In this document: positions 1-8,703 of the stretch, piece after piece
Layout of the letters: every line of letters starts with the position of its first letter
How positions within the stretch are numbered: the stretch's first letter is position 1
From: Candidatus Pelagibacter ubique HIMB058
GTDB taxonomy: Bacteria; Pseudomonadota; Alphaproteobacteria; Pelagibacterales; Pelagibacteraceae
Length of the DNA: 64,000 nt
Direction of reading: 5' to 3'
Assembly (NCBI GenBank): GCA_000419545.1
Contig: ATTF01000001.1
Location: 28,663 to 92,662 of the forward strand
Made by a program: the position numbers and the translations under genes
Notes under the pieces: generated by a model
What the model saw: only the letters and a program-made list of their open reading frames with translations
Told to the model about the DNA's origin: nothing
Database searches by the model: none

Positions 1-1
1 A

Positions 2-1129
2 GATTTATTTGTAAACTACGATGTATCAGACGATGATGCTATATGGGATCCTTCAGCAAATAACGTTCCTAGTGCTAGAATTGCTATCACAACAAATTAT
101 ATCGAAGATGAAGATAGTTTTAGTTGGGATACCACTATGGCAACAAATTTAAGTTTAGCAGTTGAGTTCAATGAAGATGTTGGTGTTTTGGAAATAGATG
201 GGACAGCTACTGCACAGGAATATCAAGACTTTTTAAGAACTGTGCGTTATGTAAATTTAGTCGATGATCAAGATGACAGAACAACAGTCAGCGGTGATGA
301 TAGATCGATTCAACTCGCATTAGGAATGCCGGGGTTATGTGCTGATTTAATACCAAGAGAAGTCGGAGGTGTAAGACATTTTTATTGTTACACTCAAGAT
401 ACCACTAGCGGAAGAGGTGCACTTAATGGTGGAGGGACTGGCGCTACCCTACAAGGAAATTCTTTATGGTGGGGTCAAGCCGAACTAAGAGCAGAAGCTT
501 CTCGGTATTATAATTTGATGGGCTACCTAGCAACGATTACTAGTGAAGCTGAAAATGATTATATCTTAGACAAAATTAGAGATGGAGATGGAAATCCTAT
601 CGCAGCCTGGTTTGGTGGTTCTGATATGAGAGATACTACTGATAGCGATGGAAACATGTTTACAGGAACTGAAGGTGTTTGGCGATGGGTTGGAGGACCT
701 GAAGAAGGAAACATATTTTTTACTACGGCAACAGATGATGGCATAACAGACGGTTGGACGAGCTGGAGAACTGGAGAGCCAAATGATTGTTGCAATGATA
801 TTCACGGAGTAACATATAACAACACAAACCTAGAAACAAACGAACACTATCCTGCTGAGTCAGGAGAACATTATGCTCAGTTTAGCAATAATCAAAATGG
901 AGGTTGGTGGAATGATTTATTTTTACCTGGTGTAACCTACTCTCCTTTTACCACATTAGGTTATGCACTTGAGTTTAGCAGTAATTTTGCTGAACAACAG
1001 CTCTGTAGTAATGCTACAACAGCAAATCAAAGAGCATGTGTTAATTACTGGGCTGAATTTGGTGTTGTAATAGATGATACTACCTATCAAGATCCAAACA
1101 TGTTAGATATATGCCTACCAGACGTATGA
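2..1129 (+). CDS. Large pilus-linked surface adhesin with C-type lectin domain (3' part only)
   Basis: The reading frame is open from the first bases of the window, so this is the C-terminal part (about 375 residues) of a longer protein. The first ~110 visible residues hold a cadherin/Ig-like repeat fragment of the type found in large bacterial adhesins (G-x-L-x-I-x-G-x-A ... Y-x-x-F-L-R-x-V-x-Y-x-N). A C-type lectin-like domain follows (about nt 465-990). It shows W-x-G-G, a W-x-W-x-x-G core, GEPN at nt 773-784 and WND at nt 908-916. EPN and WND are the calcium/sugar-coordinating motifs of mannose-type C-type lectins. Several cysteines could form domain disulfides. The stop overlaps the start of a PilX-like pilin, and pilT follows, so a role as an extracellular type IV pilus-associated adhesin is inferred. 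The exact ligand and the N-terminal architecture cannot be seen. Confidence 0.75.
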   Translation, partial: DLFVNYDVSDDDAIWDPSANNVPSARIAITTNYIEDEDSFSWDTTMATNLSLAVEFNEDVGVLEIDGTATAQEYQDFLRTVRYVNLVDDQDDRTTVSGDDRSIQLALGMPGLCADLIPREVGGVRHFYCYTQDTTSGRGALNGGGTGATLQGNSLWWGQAELRAEASRYYNLMGYLATITSEAENDYILDKIRDGDGNPIAAWFGGSDMRDTTDSDGNMFTGTEGVWRWVGGPEEGNIFFTTATDDGITDGWTSWRTGEPNDCCNDIHGVTYNNTNLETNEHYPAESGEHYAQFSNNQNGGWWNDLFLPGVTYSPFTTLGYALEFSSNFAEQQLCSNATTANQRACVNYWAEFGVVIDDTTYQDPNMLDICLPDV

Positions 1130-1770
1130 TGAAATTAAAAAAAGAAAAAGGATTTGTTCTTGCTTTAACAATATTAATATTGTTAGCGCTAAGTACCTTT
1201 AGTGTAGCAATGATGGGAATATTAAAAACTAATGCCGATAACAGAGGAACAGCGCATAAAGCCAATTTGGTAAAACAAGCTGCTGAATACGGTTTAGAAA
1301 GAGGAAGACTTTGGCTTGTAGATAACATGTCTGCGCAAGGTACAAATGCAATTGTAATAACTAACTCTGAAAATACAGCTATCACTGGAGATTGTTTAGG
1401 ACTTCACGGTTACACGAATACATCAAATTTTATTCATTACGCTTATAGACAAGTTGGCGCTGCCTTCGCTGACTCAGGTGTAGATAGTAGATTAAGTGAG
1501 TACACATATGATGTTTACGTTCAAAGGATTGGTAACCATACAACAACTAATGGTTATAATTATATTCCAACTCCTACTGAAGGAGCCGACAACTTAACTG
1601 CAAATCAATTTACAAGTAGAAGATTATTTTATAGAGCAATTGCTTGTGGCTATGGCCCTTCTGGCTCAAATCAAATTGTACCTCTTCAAGTTTATCTTTC
1701 TGTTGGAGGTGACGGTGCTACAGGAAACGTAGCGAGAAGCGTAAATATTGAAGGTTACTTCACACCATAA
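1126..1770 (+). CDS. PilX-like minor type IV pilin
   Basis: About 214 residues. A short basic leader (MMKLKKEKG) ends in Gly followed by Phe and a ~20-residue hydrophobic helix (FVLALTILILLALSTFSVAM). This is the class III signal that prepilin peptidase cleaves between G and F. Position +5 is Leu rather than the Glu of major pilins, which is typical of PilX/GspK-like minor pilins, as is the short A/G/E-rich helix after the membrane segment. Start choice: the ATG at 1126 overlaps the upstream TGA as ATGA, suggesting translational coupling; an upstream in-frame ATG at 1111 would place a longer leader before the same cleavage site. The C-terminal globular part is not recognised. The family role is priming or tip assembly of pili in the inner membrane. 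Confidence 0.7.
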   Translation: MMKLKKEKGFVLALTILILLALSTFSVAMMGILKTNADNRGTAHKANLVKQAAEYGLERGRLWLVDNMSAQGTNAIVITNSENTAITGDCLGLHGYTNTSNFIHYAYRQVGAAFADSGVDSRLSEYTYDVYVQRIGNHTTTNGYNYIPTPTEGADNLTANQFTSRRLFYRAIACGYGPSGSNQIVPLQVYLSVGGDGATGNVARSVNIEGYFTP

Positions 1771-1781
1771 AGGAAATAAAA

Positions 1782-2774
1782 TTGTCTCTACAAGATAAAA
1801 TATCAACCTATACCGGCCAACACGATTTATCAGACTTTCATATAAGATCTAATCAACCTATGGCAATGAGAATTCATGGTGACGTTCATGTTTTCGAAGA
1901 TGATTTAATTTCAAGAAAAGATATTGAACTTTTTTGGAAATCAACTCTTAATAATGAACAATTAAAAGAGGTAGTTAGGACAAGAGATTTAGATTACGCC
2001 GTACAAATTGGAGATTATCGGTTCAGGGTAAATGCTTATTACTCTAGTTACGGTCCATCAATGGTGCTTAGAAAAATTGTTAGTGAAGTTCCTCAAATGG
2101 AAAAGCTTGGTTTACCACAAGCTGTTCATGAAGCGATTAAGTTTAAAACCGGTTTAGTATTAGTAACAGGACAAACAGGATCAGGAAAATCTACATCTCT
2201 TGCGGCAATGATTGATCAAATTAATTCTAATAGATCAGAAAATATTATTACGATTGAAGATCCTATCGAATTTATTCATACAGGTAAAAAAAGTATTCTT
2301 TCACAGCGAGAAGTTGGTAAAGATACGAAATCATTTGCTCGTGCTTTAAAATCAGCACTAAGACAAGACCCAGATGTAATTCTTGTGGGTGAGATGCGTG
2401 ATCTTGAAACTGTTTCTTTAGCACTAACTGCAGCAGAAACAGGGCACTTAGTATTTGGAACGCTGCACGCTAGCGGCGCAGCGTCTACCGTAACCAGAAT
2501 ATTGGACGTCTTTCCATCTGAACAAAAGCCATTAGCTCAAGCGATGTTAGCTGGTTCTATTCGAATGGTTTTATCACAACAATTATTAAAGAAAAAAGGT
2601 GGTGGTAGAATTGGTTGTTTTGAAGTTATGACAGGTTCAAGTGCGATTAGAAGTTTAATTCGTGAAGGAAAAATGGCTTCAATAACATCTACACTTCAAA
2701 CTTCTGGTAAGGAAGGCATGATTACCATGGAAAAATACCATGAAGGGCTTAAAGAAAAAGGATTAATCGATTAG
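1782..2774 (+). CDS. pilT: Type IV pilus retraction ATPase PilT
   Basis: A 330-residue cytoplasmic hexameric ATPase of the GspE/PilT family that powers pilus disassembly. Visible motifs are Walker A GQTGSGKS (130-137), an Asp box IEDPIE (158-163), a Walker B region ending VGEMRD (202-207), a His box GTLHAS with H229, and AIRSLIREGK (288-297). The last is the PilT-specific C-terminal motif (AIRNLIRE) that separates retraction ATPases from PilB. Length is normal for PilT. The start is TTG at 1782, preceded by AAGGA about 8 bases upstream, and no ATG fits better. It lies 11 bp after the minor pilin. Its stop overlaps the stop of the convergent autotransporter gene. No pilB, pilC or pilQ is in the window. 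Confidence 0.93.
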   Translation: MSLQDKISTYTGQHDLSDFHIRSNQPMAMRIHGDVHVFEDDLISRKDIELFWKSTLNNEQLKEVVRTRDLDYAVQIGDYRFRVNAYYSSYGPSMVLRKIVSEVPQMEKLGLPQAVHEAIKFKTGLVLVTGQTGSGKSTSLAAMIDQINSNRSENIITIEDPIEFIHTGKKSILSQREVGKDTKSFARALKSALRQDPDVILVGEMRDLETVSLALTAAETGHLVFGTLHASGAASTVTRILDVFPSEQKPLAQAMLAGSIRMVLSQQLLKKKGGGRIGCFEVMTGSSAIRSLIREGKMASITSTLQTSGKEGMITMEKYHEGLKEKGLID

Positions 2775-5700
2775 TTCTTTGGTTTTTTAATTTTCTTAAT
2801 TAATTTTAAAATTTGTTTTTCACCTATTTCATAAATATCAAAAATTTTATGAGGTAATGTCTTTTCTGATTTAATAAATGTTTTAAATTTTTCATTTAAG
2901 AAAAATATTTTTGATAAAATTTTATTTACTTCATCTATAAATTTACTTGATTTTAATTCAGGTGAATTATTATTTTTAATATATATTTTAATTTTTTGCT
3001 GAATAATGAAAAACCTAGCCAAAATTTTGTTTATAAATTCTTTAAAGTTAAATTCTTTTTTCTCTTCATTTATTTTTTTATTCCATGATAGGTTAATTTT
3101 TCTATTCCATTCGATGTTTTTAATTGATCTTAAGAAATTTAAAAATCCAATTGAAGTTGATTTTTGAATTGGTTGTTGTGGTAATCTGCTGTTAATTTCA
3201 AATCCTCTAACTATTCCTTTTCTAATGAATTCATAAACTAATATCATTCCTGCAAGTAGTGTGATGAATGGTAAATAAACAAGTAACCATAAATATCCTT
3301 TGATAAACGTATCGAAGAAAGTAGTTTCGGACTTTTGAATATCTAAAAGTCTGTTAGAAACTAACTGTATCTGATCTGAAGATAAATCTTTACATTTAGT
3401 TAATAATTCCATTAGTTGTGGTCTTGTAAAATTAGCTAATCCAACTGACCAAGCATCTCTATAATACTGATCGCAATCTACTCTATTATCATTATAAGAT
3501 TTTGGAGTAGCTTTTTTAACTAAAGCTTTTGGAGATTTTTTTTCCATTTGTTTCTTTTCCTCTACTAAAGTATCAATTTTAGGAAACACTGACTCAAAAT
3601 CTTTTTTCTTCTCAGGTTTTTTAGCGATAACTGGTGGGATTTTAGTTTTAGCAAAATCACCAAAGAATTTTCTAAATGTCAAAGAAAATACATTTGAGTC
3701 TTGATCGTTTTCAGTATTTTCCGAGATGAAGTAACTTGCTATTAAATTAGTTTTATTTGATGGGTTGTAATAATTGTATCCAAAACCTGCTGATAAAAAA
3801 GTTTCTTCGTCTCTAGGTAATTCGTTTGTAAAAGGATCAGAATTTGCATATTTAGCTTCAGCTGTAGTTCCATCAATATAATGTTCTCTGCTTCCTATTA
3901 AAGAAAAGTTTAATTGATTTATAGCTTCATTTGACTGGGTAAAGTTTCTATCAAAAGAAATTCCAACTTCAGGTTTTAAAGCTATTAAATCATTACTATC
4001 AACTGTTAGAGCTAAGCCTCCCCCGCTTTCTTTAAAATCATCTTTAATATCATATGATCCTTTTAAACCTACTGAAGGAGATATGCCCCATCCATTGAAA
4101 TTAAATGTTTTAGATATTTGTGATGAAGCAAAAATACCAAAATCTGTAGTATTTGATTTATAAGTATCACTTACTGAAGATCCTGACACAATTACATTTC
4201 TCTTAGAGTCGGTTTCTGTAACATGTCCACCAATTACAATGTTGTAATCAAATTCATCTGTTGATGCTTGTTTAAATGTACTGAAATGTGCTGCTAAACT
4301 TCTAGAGTCACCGTGGTTTTCATTATAATCCGCTTCGGACCTAGTAAATCCGTACGAAAAACCTGAGTAATTTTTATCGTCGTGTCTGTATTGCTGTCCG
4401 TATAAAATTCCAAATGTATCATTTGAAAATCCTGTATGAGTATCAGTAATATTATCTGAGTTATAATTTGATCCAAAAGTTCTAACAAAAACTGCCTTAT
4501 CTTTATTTTCTTTATCTGGAATTAAATTTTTAAATATTGTTCTATTTTTATTATTCTTTAAAAATCCTAGTACTGATTGATCTGAATAATCATAATATTC
4601 AGCAAATTTATTTCTATCACCGTATAGACCACTTTCTTGAAGATCAGCTAAGGTTAAATTTTGTGAAAAATTTCTTGTTAAATTTCCAACTCTTGAAGTT
4701 GCTCCCATTGTTGTAACATTAGTTAATGCTTGTTGGAAACTAGCATGAACATTTTTTGAAACTGGAATAGTTGATGATAAAACTGTTCCTTTCGTTTTTC
4801 TTAAATCTTTATTAACTTCTGCAGTTGTTTTTGTTATTAATGCATCTGCAACACTTTTCAATGAACCAGAAGTAGCTGCATCTAAGATTTTTGCGTGAGA
4901 TTTAAATTTATTTTGATTTGTTTTTGTTTCTACAGTATCTGTTTGTTCAGTAAGTTTTAACGACGCAATATGATTAACATTATCATAAACAATAGAAGCA
5001 GAGAAACCACTTATAAATGTACTATTGGAAACTGAAACAGTAGAAAAGGTTCCAGTCATGGCTCCACCAGTTATTATTTGTCTTGTGAAAGCTGAATATG
5101 TACCACTAACTGGTTCTAAGACTATTGTACCGTCTATGTTTGCTGTGCCTGTTACAAGTATTTGATCGTTTGCTGTTGGGCTAAATTCAATTGTAGTAGT
5201 AGAGTTAGAAGCTAAAATCATATCACCACCAACGTTTAACGTTCCAATACTGTTTCCAGGCTTTAATGCACCTCCGTTAGTTACATCAAGTAAAGAAGAA
5301 ATAGTTCCTGCACCTACTAGAGTACCACCGCTATTAACAGTAACTTGACCAGTAATATCTAGACCACCTGGATTTGTAATAGATCCAGTTAATTGCAAAT
5401 CTCCAACTGCTGCTAATTCATTACCACCCGCATCTATACCGCTATTAAACGCAATTGTTTTTCCACTTCCTGTCGTAAAAGTTCGATCTCCTCCACTTAG
5501 AGTAACAGCTCCAGTATAAGTTTGATGACTTGTAGTAGTTACGTCAGCGCCAATATTTGCTGTTCTCCCAATATTAAATTCTTTAGCATTAGTTACTGCT
5601 CCATCTAAATCAACATCACCTGCTAATAATAAATCTTGGCCGTTGGCATCTACAGTTGAACCAAAAGTAAATGAATTTGAAGAACCAACTTGAAACAGAC

Positions 5701-7966
5701 CAGTTGAGCTTCCGCTATAAGTAAAGGCTCCAGTATAAGTTTGATCGCCTGTAGTTGTAATTGCTGTTGCGGTATCAGTTGTTCCTGAAACACTTAAAGA
5801 ATTAAGTCCAGTCATTGCTGCGTTAGAGTCTAAATTACCTGTTATAGTTAAAGCATTTGAACCACCGGTTACTGTGTTATTAAAAGTTACAGTTGAGCCA
5901 GTTAAAGTTCTATCTCCACCGCTTAAAGTAGTTGCTCCAACAAAAAGCTGTGTTGAATTAGAAGTTATATCTCCCCCTAAATTAGATGTGCCTGATACCC
6001 TAACCCCACCTAGCGATGATGCGTCACCATCTAAATCTAAATTTCCTGTTATAGTCATAGCATTAGATCCACCGCTGATAGCATTAAGATTTATTGTAGA
6101 ACCTTGTAAAACAACAGCGGTGCTAAGCGTTGTAGTATCTGAAAAAGTTTGATTTCCTGTTGTTGTAACATTTCCTCCAAGATCTGAAGTTCCAGATACA
6201 TCTACCGAAGATGCGCCAATAATTGCTGCATTTAGGTCTAGATTTCCAGTGATATTTATTGATCCTAATGCGTTAGTGGCACCCACAGCATTACCAAACT
6301 GTACATCGCCAGTTCCAGAGTTAATTGTCAGGTCTCTGGTAGTGCTATCTGAATTCACAGTACCACTAAAAACCACATTAGAATTTGTTGTTGTTAGAGT
6401 GTTAGAGGCACTTAAGATAGTATTTCCAGTATAAGTTTGCGTGTTTGTTGTTGTTACATTAGCTCCAATATTTGAAGCTTGTGAAATACTTAAAGATGAT
6501 GCATCAGCTATATTAGCATCTAGATCTAATGCACCTGATACAGATATATCACCCACACCGTTAGTACCACCAACTATTCCGGAAAATAAAACCTCATCAC
6601 CAGCGTTATTAATTGTTATATCTCTTCTAGTAGAGTCGTTTGAATTAACAGTGCTTCCAAAAGTTATCTTAGCACTATCTGTAGTAAAAATAGTATTACC
6701 TGATAATGAAGTTGCTCCACTATATGTTTGAGTGCCGTCAGTATTAATTGTTCCTACTAATGTACTAGTTCCTGTAACGTTTAAAACAGCGTTAGTACTA
6801 TCAGCTGCGTTGTTTACAATACGATTACCAGTTCCTGCGCCTGTAATATTTAAACTTGCAATAGTTAAAGTTTTTTGTAAGTCCAACGTACCAGTGGCAG
6901 CAATAGTTAAACCACCTGTACCTAAATCTCCAAGTCCACCTACAATTATATTTCCAGCATTAATTGTTGTTCCACCATCATAACTACTGTCTGAGAGAAT
7001 ATTTAATGTACCGCTTCCTGCCTTCGTTAAAGAATAAGAATTAGATCCGTCAGTTAAAGCATTTGATTGGATACCAACGTTACTACTTGTGGTTATAGTT
7101 GTGTTTCCATTTAATGTAACTCCACCAGTTAAAATCATATTACCAGAATTTGTTGAGTCTCCTAACTCAACAGAACCAGATAAGAATAATGATTGAGATA
7201 AAGTTCTATCATCTGTGTTTCTACTTGATAGCTGTCCACCTGTCATAGTAATGGCAGCAGACCCTACAGCATTATTGTGACCTAGCTCTAACGTACCACC
7301 GGAAATAGTCGCCCCTCCATCTATAGAATTACTTGTTTGAATTTCTAAAGTTCCTGCTTGAACTTGAATTGGATTAGGGATGTTGCTTAAAGATCCTGAA
7401 AAAATTTGTTCTCCTGCCCCTTTTTTTATTAAAGTTGCGTCAGTGTCTCCGGATCCTTGACCTGTTATACTTGCTGCAGTGCTATAAGTGGATCCGCTAG
7501 CTACGTTTAATGTTAATTTGTTGTTATCAAAATTTACCTCCGGTGTTGAACTCAAATATTCTTTATCGTTAATCCCACCAATACTTTCATCACCATTAAA
7601 TAATTGAATATAAATTTGTCCTCCGTCATATAAATTTATTACTGTTCCACCAGGTAAACTACCACCTGAACCAACTGTTAAAGTTCCTTTAGAAAACTCG
7701 GTAGCACCGTTGTAACTGTTTGTGCCTTTTAGTGTTAGAGTTCCACTAGAGTTCCAACGAAAACCACCGGATCCTGATAGAACACCACTGATAGTAACAT
7801 TAGAACTTCCGGTAATAGTTAAAAGACCGCCAAGAGTATGATTACCACTACCTAAAGATGAAGAGTCTATAGACTCTGTTCCAAAACTATCTGCAAATAA
7901 TTTTGACTGGAAGAATAAAATTACAAAAAAAAATGCAATAATTGTTTTTTTAATTCTTAAAGGCAT
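2771..7966 (-). CDS. Giant autotransporter with membrane-anchored C-terminal extension
   Basis: 1731 residues. A signal peptide (about 1-25, ending LFADS) is followed by a cysteine-free, Ser/Thr/Gly/Asn-rich passenger (about 30-1000) of autotransporter-associated beta-strand repeats with recurring QTY(T/S)G blocks. The passenger ends in a G-x-L-K-P-G-N-S-I-G-T-L element, which is characteristic of passenger ends. After a helical linker comes an autotransporter beta-barrel (about 1150-1437). In normal type Va proteins the barrel is the C-terminus. Here about 295 more residues follow: a Lys/Pro-rich linker with two cysteines, a hydrophobic helix (about 1556-1582) and a strongly basic tail of about 150 residues. 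The gene faces the IalB-like gene across a 64-bp divergent promoter region. Secretion of the passenger is expected from the family; anchoring of the tail in the inner membrane is inference. Confidence 0.85.
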   Translation of the reverse strand: MPLRIKKTIIAFFFVILFFQSKLFADSFGTESIDSSSLGSGNHTLGGLLTITGSSNVTISGVLSGSGGFRWNSSGTLTLKGTNSYNGATEFSKGTLTVGSGGSLPGGTVINLYDGGQIYIQLFNGDESIGGINDKEYLSSTPEVNFDNNKLTLNVASGSTYSTAASITGQGSGDTDATLIKKGAGEQIFSGSLSNIPNPIQVQAGTLEIQTSNSIDGGATISGGTLELGHNNAVGSAAITMTGGQLSSRNTDDRTLSQSLFLSGSVELGDSTNSGNMILTGGVTLNGNTTITTSSNVGIQSNALTDGSNSYSLTKAGSGTLNILSDSSYDGGTTINAGNIIVGGLGDLGTGGLTIAATGTLDLQKTLTIASLNITGAGTGNRIVNNAADSTNAVLNVTGTSTLVGTINTDGTQTYSGATSLSGNTIFTTDSAKITFGSTVNSNDSTRRDITINNAGDEVLFSGIVGGTNGVGDISVSGALDLDANIADASSLSISQASNIGANVTTTNTQTYTGNTILSASNTLTTTNSNVVFSGTVNSDSTTRDLTINSGTGDVQFGNAVGATNALGSINITGNLDLNAAIIGASSVDVSGTSDLGGNVTTTGNQTFSDTTTLSTAVVLQGSTINLNAISGGSNAMTITGNLDLDGDASSLGGVRVSGTSNLGGDITSNSTQLFVGATTLSGGDRTLTGSTVTFNNTVTGGSNALTITGNLDSNAAMTGLNSLSVSGTTDTATAITTTGDQTYTGAFTYSGSSTGLFQVGSSNSFTFGSTVDANGQDLLLAGDVDLDGAVTNAKEFNIGRTANIGADVTTTSHQTYTGAVTLSGGDRTFTTGSGKTIAFNSGIDAGGNELAAVGDLQLTGSITNPGGLDITGQVTVNSGGTLVGAGTISSLLDVTNGGALKPGNSIGTLNVGGDMILASNSTTTIEFSPTANDQILVTGTANIDGTIVLEPVSGTYSAFTRQIITGGAMTGTFSTVSVSNSTFISGFSASIVYDNVNHIASLKLTEQTDTVETKTNQNKFKSHAKILDAATSGSLKSVADALITKTTAEVNKDLRKTKGTVLSSTIPVSKNVHASFQQALTNVTTMGATSRVGNLTRNFSQNLTLADLQESGLYGDRNKFAEYYDYSDQSVLGFLKNNKNRTIFKNLIPDKENKDKAVFVRTFGSNYNSDNITDTHTGFSNDTFGILYGQQYRHDDKNYSGFSYGFTRSEADYNENHGDSRSLAAHFSTFKQASTDEFDYNIVIGGHVTETDSKRNVIVSGSSVSDTYKSNTTDFGIFASSQISKTFNFNGWGISPSVGLKGSYDIKDDFKESGGGLALTVDSNDLIALKPEVGISFDRNFTQSNEAINQLNFSLIGSREHYIDGTTAEAKYANSDPFTNELPRDEETFLSAGFGYNYYNPSNKTNLIASYFISENTENDQDSNVFSLTFRKFFGDFAKTKIPPVIAKKPEKKKDFESVFPKIDTLVEEKKQMEKKSPKALVKKATPKSYNDNRVDCDQYYRDAWSVGLANFTRPQLMELLTKCKDLSSDQIQLVSNRLLDIQKSETTFFDTFIKGYLWLLVYLPFITLLAGMILVYEFIRKGIVRGFEINSRLPQQPIQKSTSIGFLNFLRSIKNIEWNRKINLSWNKKINEEKKEFNFKEFINKILARFFIIQQKIKIYIKNNNSPELKSSKFIDEVNKILSKIFFLNEKFKTFIKSEKTLPHKIFDIYEIGEKQILKLIKKIKKPKN
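5500..6740 (-). repeat. Degenerate coding repeats in the autotransporter passenger
   Basis: Related blocks built around Thr-Thr-x-x-x-Gln-Thr-Tyr-(Thr/Ser)-Gly recur in the encoded passenger at about residues 412, 509, 605, 672, 742 and 813. Spacings are therefore about 97, 96, 67, 70 and 71 residues, which suggests a long and a short repeat class. Some copies keep DNA identity (ccagtataagtttg near 5513, 5732 and 6430). Positions were estimated by eye. Confidence 0.6.
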
Positions 7967-8030
7967 AATTTAATTGAAAACCTAAATACAACCTATACTA
8001 TAATTGTAATTGATTCGAATTCAATAAATT

Positions 8031-8621
8031 ATGTACGCAAAATTCAAAATTTTATTAACTTTCACTTTTTTCGCAGTACTCATGAGTCCAAAGTTTGGAT
8101 TTTCAGATGAAAAATTAGTAAAGGTTGAAAAATTTAAAGATTGGGGTTTGCAGTGCCCTACAAAAAATAATTGTGAAGTTATTCAATCATTAAAAGTAAA
8201 TGAAACAGATTTAAAATTTAATTTCATTTTTGGTAATTTTTTAAATAAAGACAAAAAGAAAAAAGAGATTTTTTCAATCGTTACTCCACTTGGAGTAAAT
8301 GTTCAAAAAAATCTTATGTTAAAATTTATTAAAATTGAAAAAAAATTAGTAGGAAAAGAGAGTAAAGAAAATATAAAAGTTTTAGCAGTCTACAGAATTC
8401 CTTTTTTAAAATGTGAGGTAATAGGTTGTATTGTTTCTGTCAACAATGACACAAATAATAAAAAGCAAAACGAATTGTTTGCCTTGATAAAGAAAGGGAT
8501 GACAGAACAAAATAATTTTCAAATTATTATTCAAGGTTTTGGAAGACCGTTCATTGTTAATTCCTCTTTAGCTGGTTTTGGTGCTGCAGTTAAAGAAATG
8601 GAAAAAAGAAACAAATCTTAA
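8031..8621 (+). CDS. Exported IalB-family (invasion-associated locus B-like) protein
   Basis: 196 residues with a signal peptide (about 1-25, cleavage near FGFS/DEK). The mature part matches the IalB family pattern: F-x-D-W near the N-terminus, a Cys pair (C42, C48), a central PLGV strand, a second Cys pair in FLKCEVIGC (C128, C133), and a terminal GF-x-x-A segment. The two pairs probably form periplasmic disulfides. IalB-like proteins are widespread in alphaproteobacteria, including free-living ones; their biochemical role is unclear and invasion is not implied. The start is the first ATG after the divergent promoter region shared with the autotransporter, so the two may be co-controlled. 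Confidence 0.75.
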   Translation: MYAKFKILLTFTFFAVLMSPKFGFSDEKLVKVEKFKDWGLQCPTKNNCEVIQSLKVNETDLKFNFIFGNFLNKDKKKKEIFSIVTPLGVNVQKNLMLKFIKIEKKLVGKESKENIKVLAVYRIPFLKCEVIGCIVSVNNDTNNKKQNELFALIKKGMTEQNNFQIIIQGFGRPFIVNSSLAGFGAAVKEMEKRNKS

Positions 8622-8703
8622 TTCTACTTTTAATTGAAAAATTATTAACATCGTTATTTTTGTAATTCAGTAAAAAGAAAAGATAAGTTGTATTATTCGA
8701 ATC

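Noticed and set aside
5874-6983. Several open frames on the plus strand across the autotransporter passenger.
   Set aside because: They are Val/Pro/Leu-rich antisense shadows of the repetitive Ser/Thr/Gly/Asn coding region, with no start signals or recognisable domains.
7967-8030. Partial palindrome around TTCGAA in the divergent region between the autotransporter and IalB-like genes.
   Set aside because: The arms have mismatches and AT-rich DNA makes such matches common, so no operator is called.
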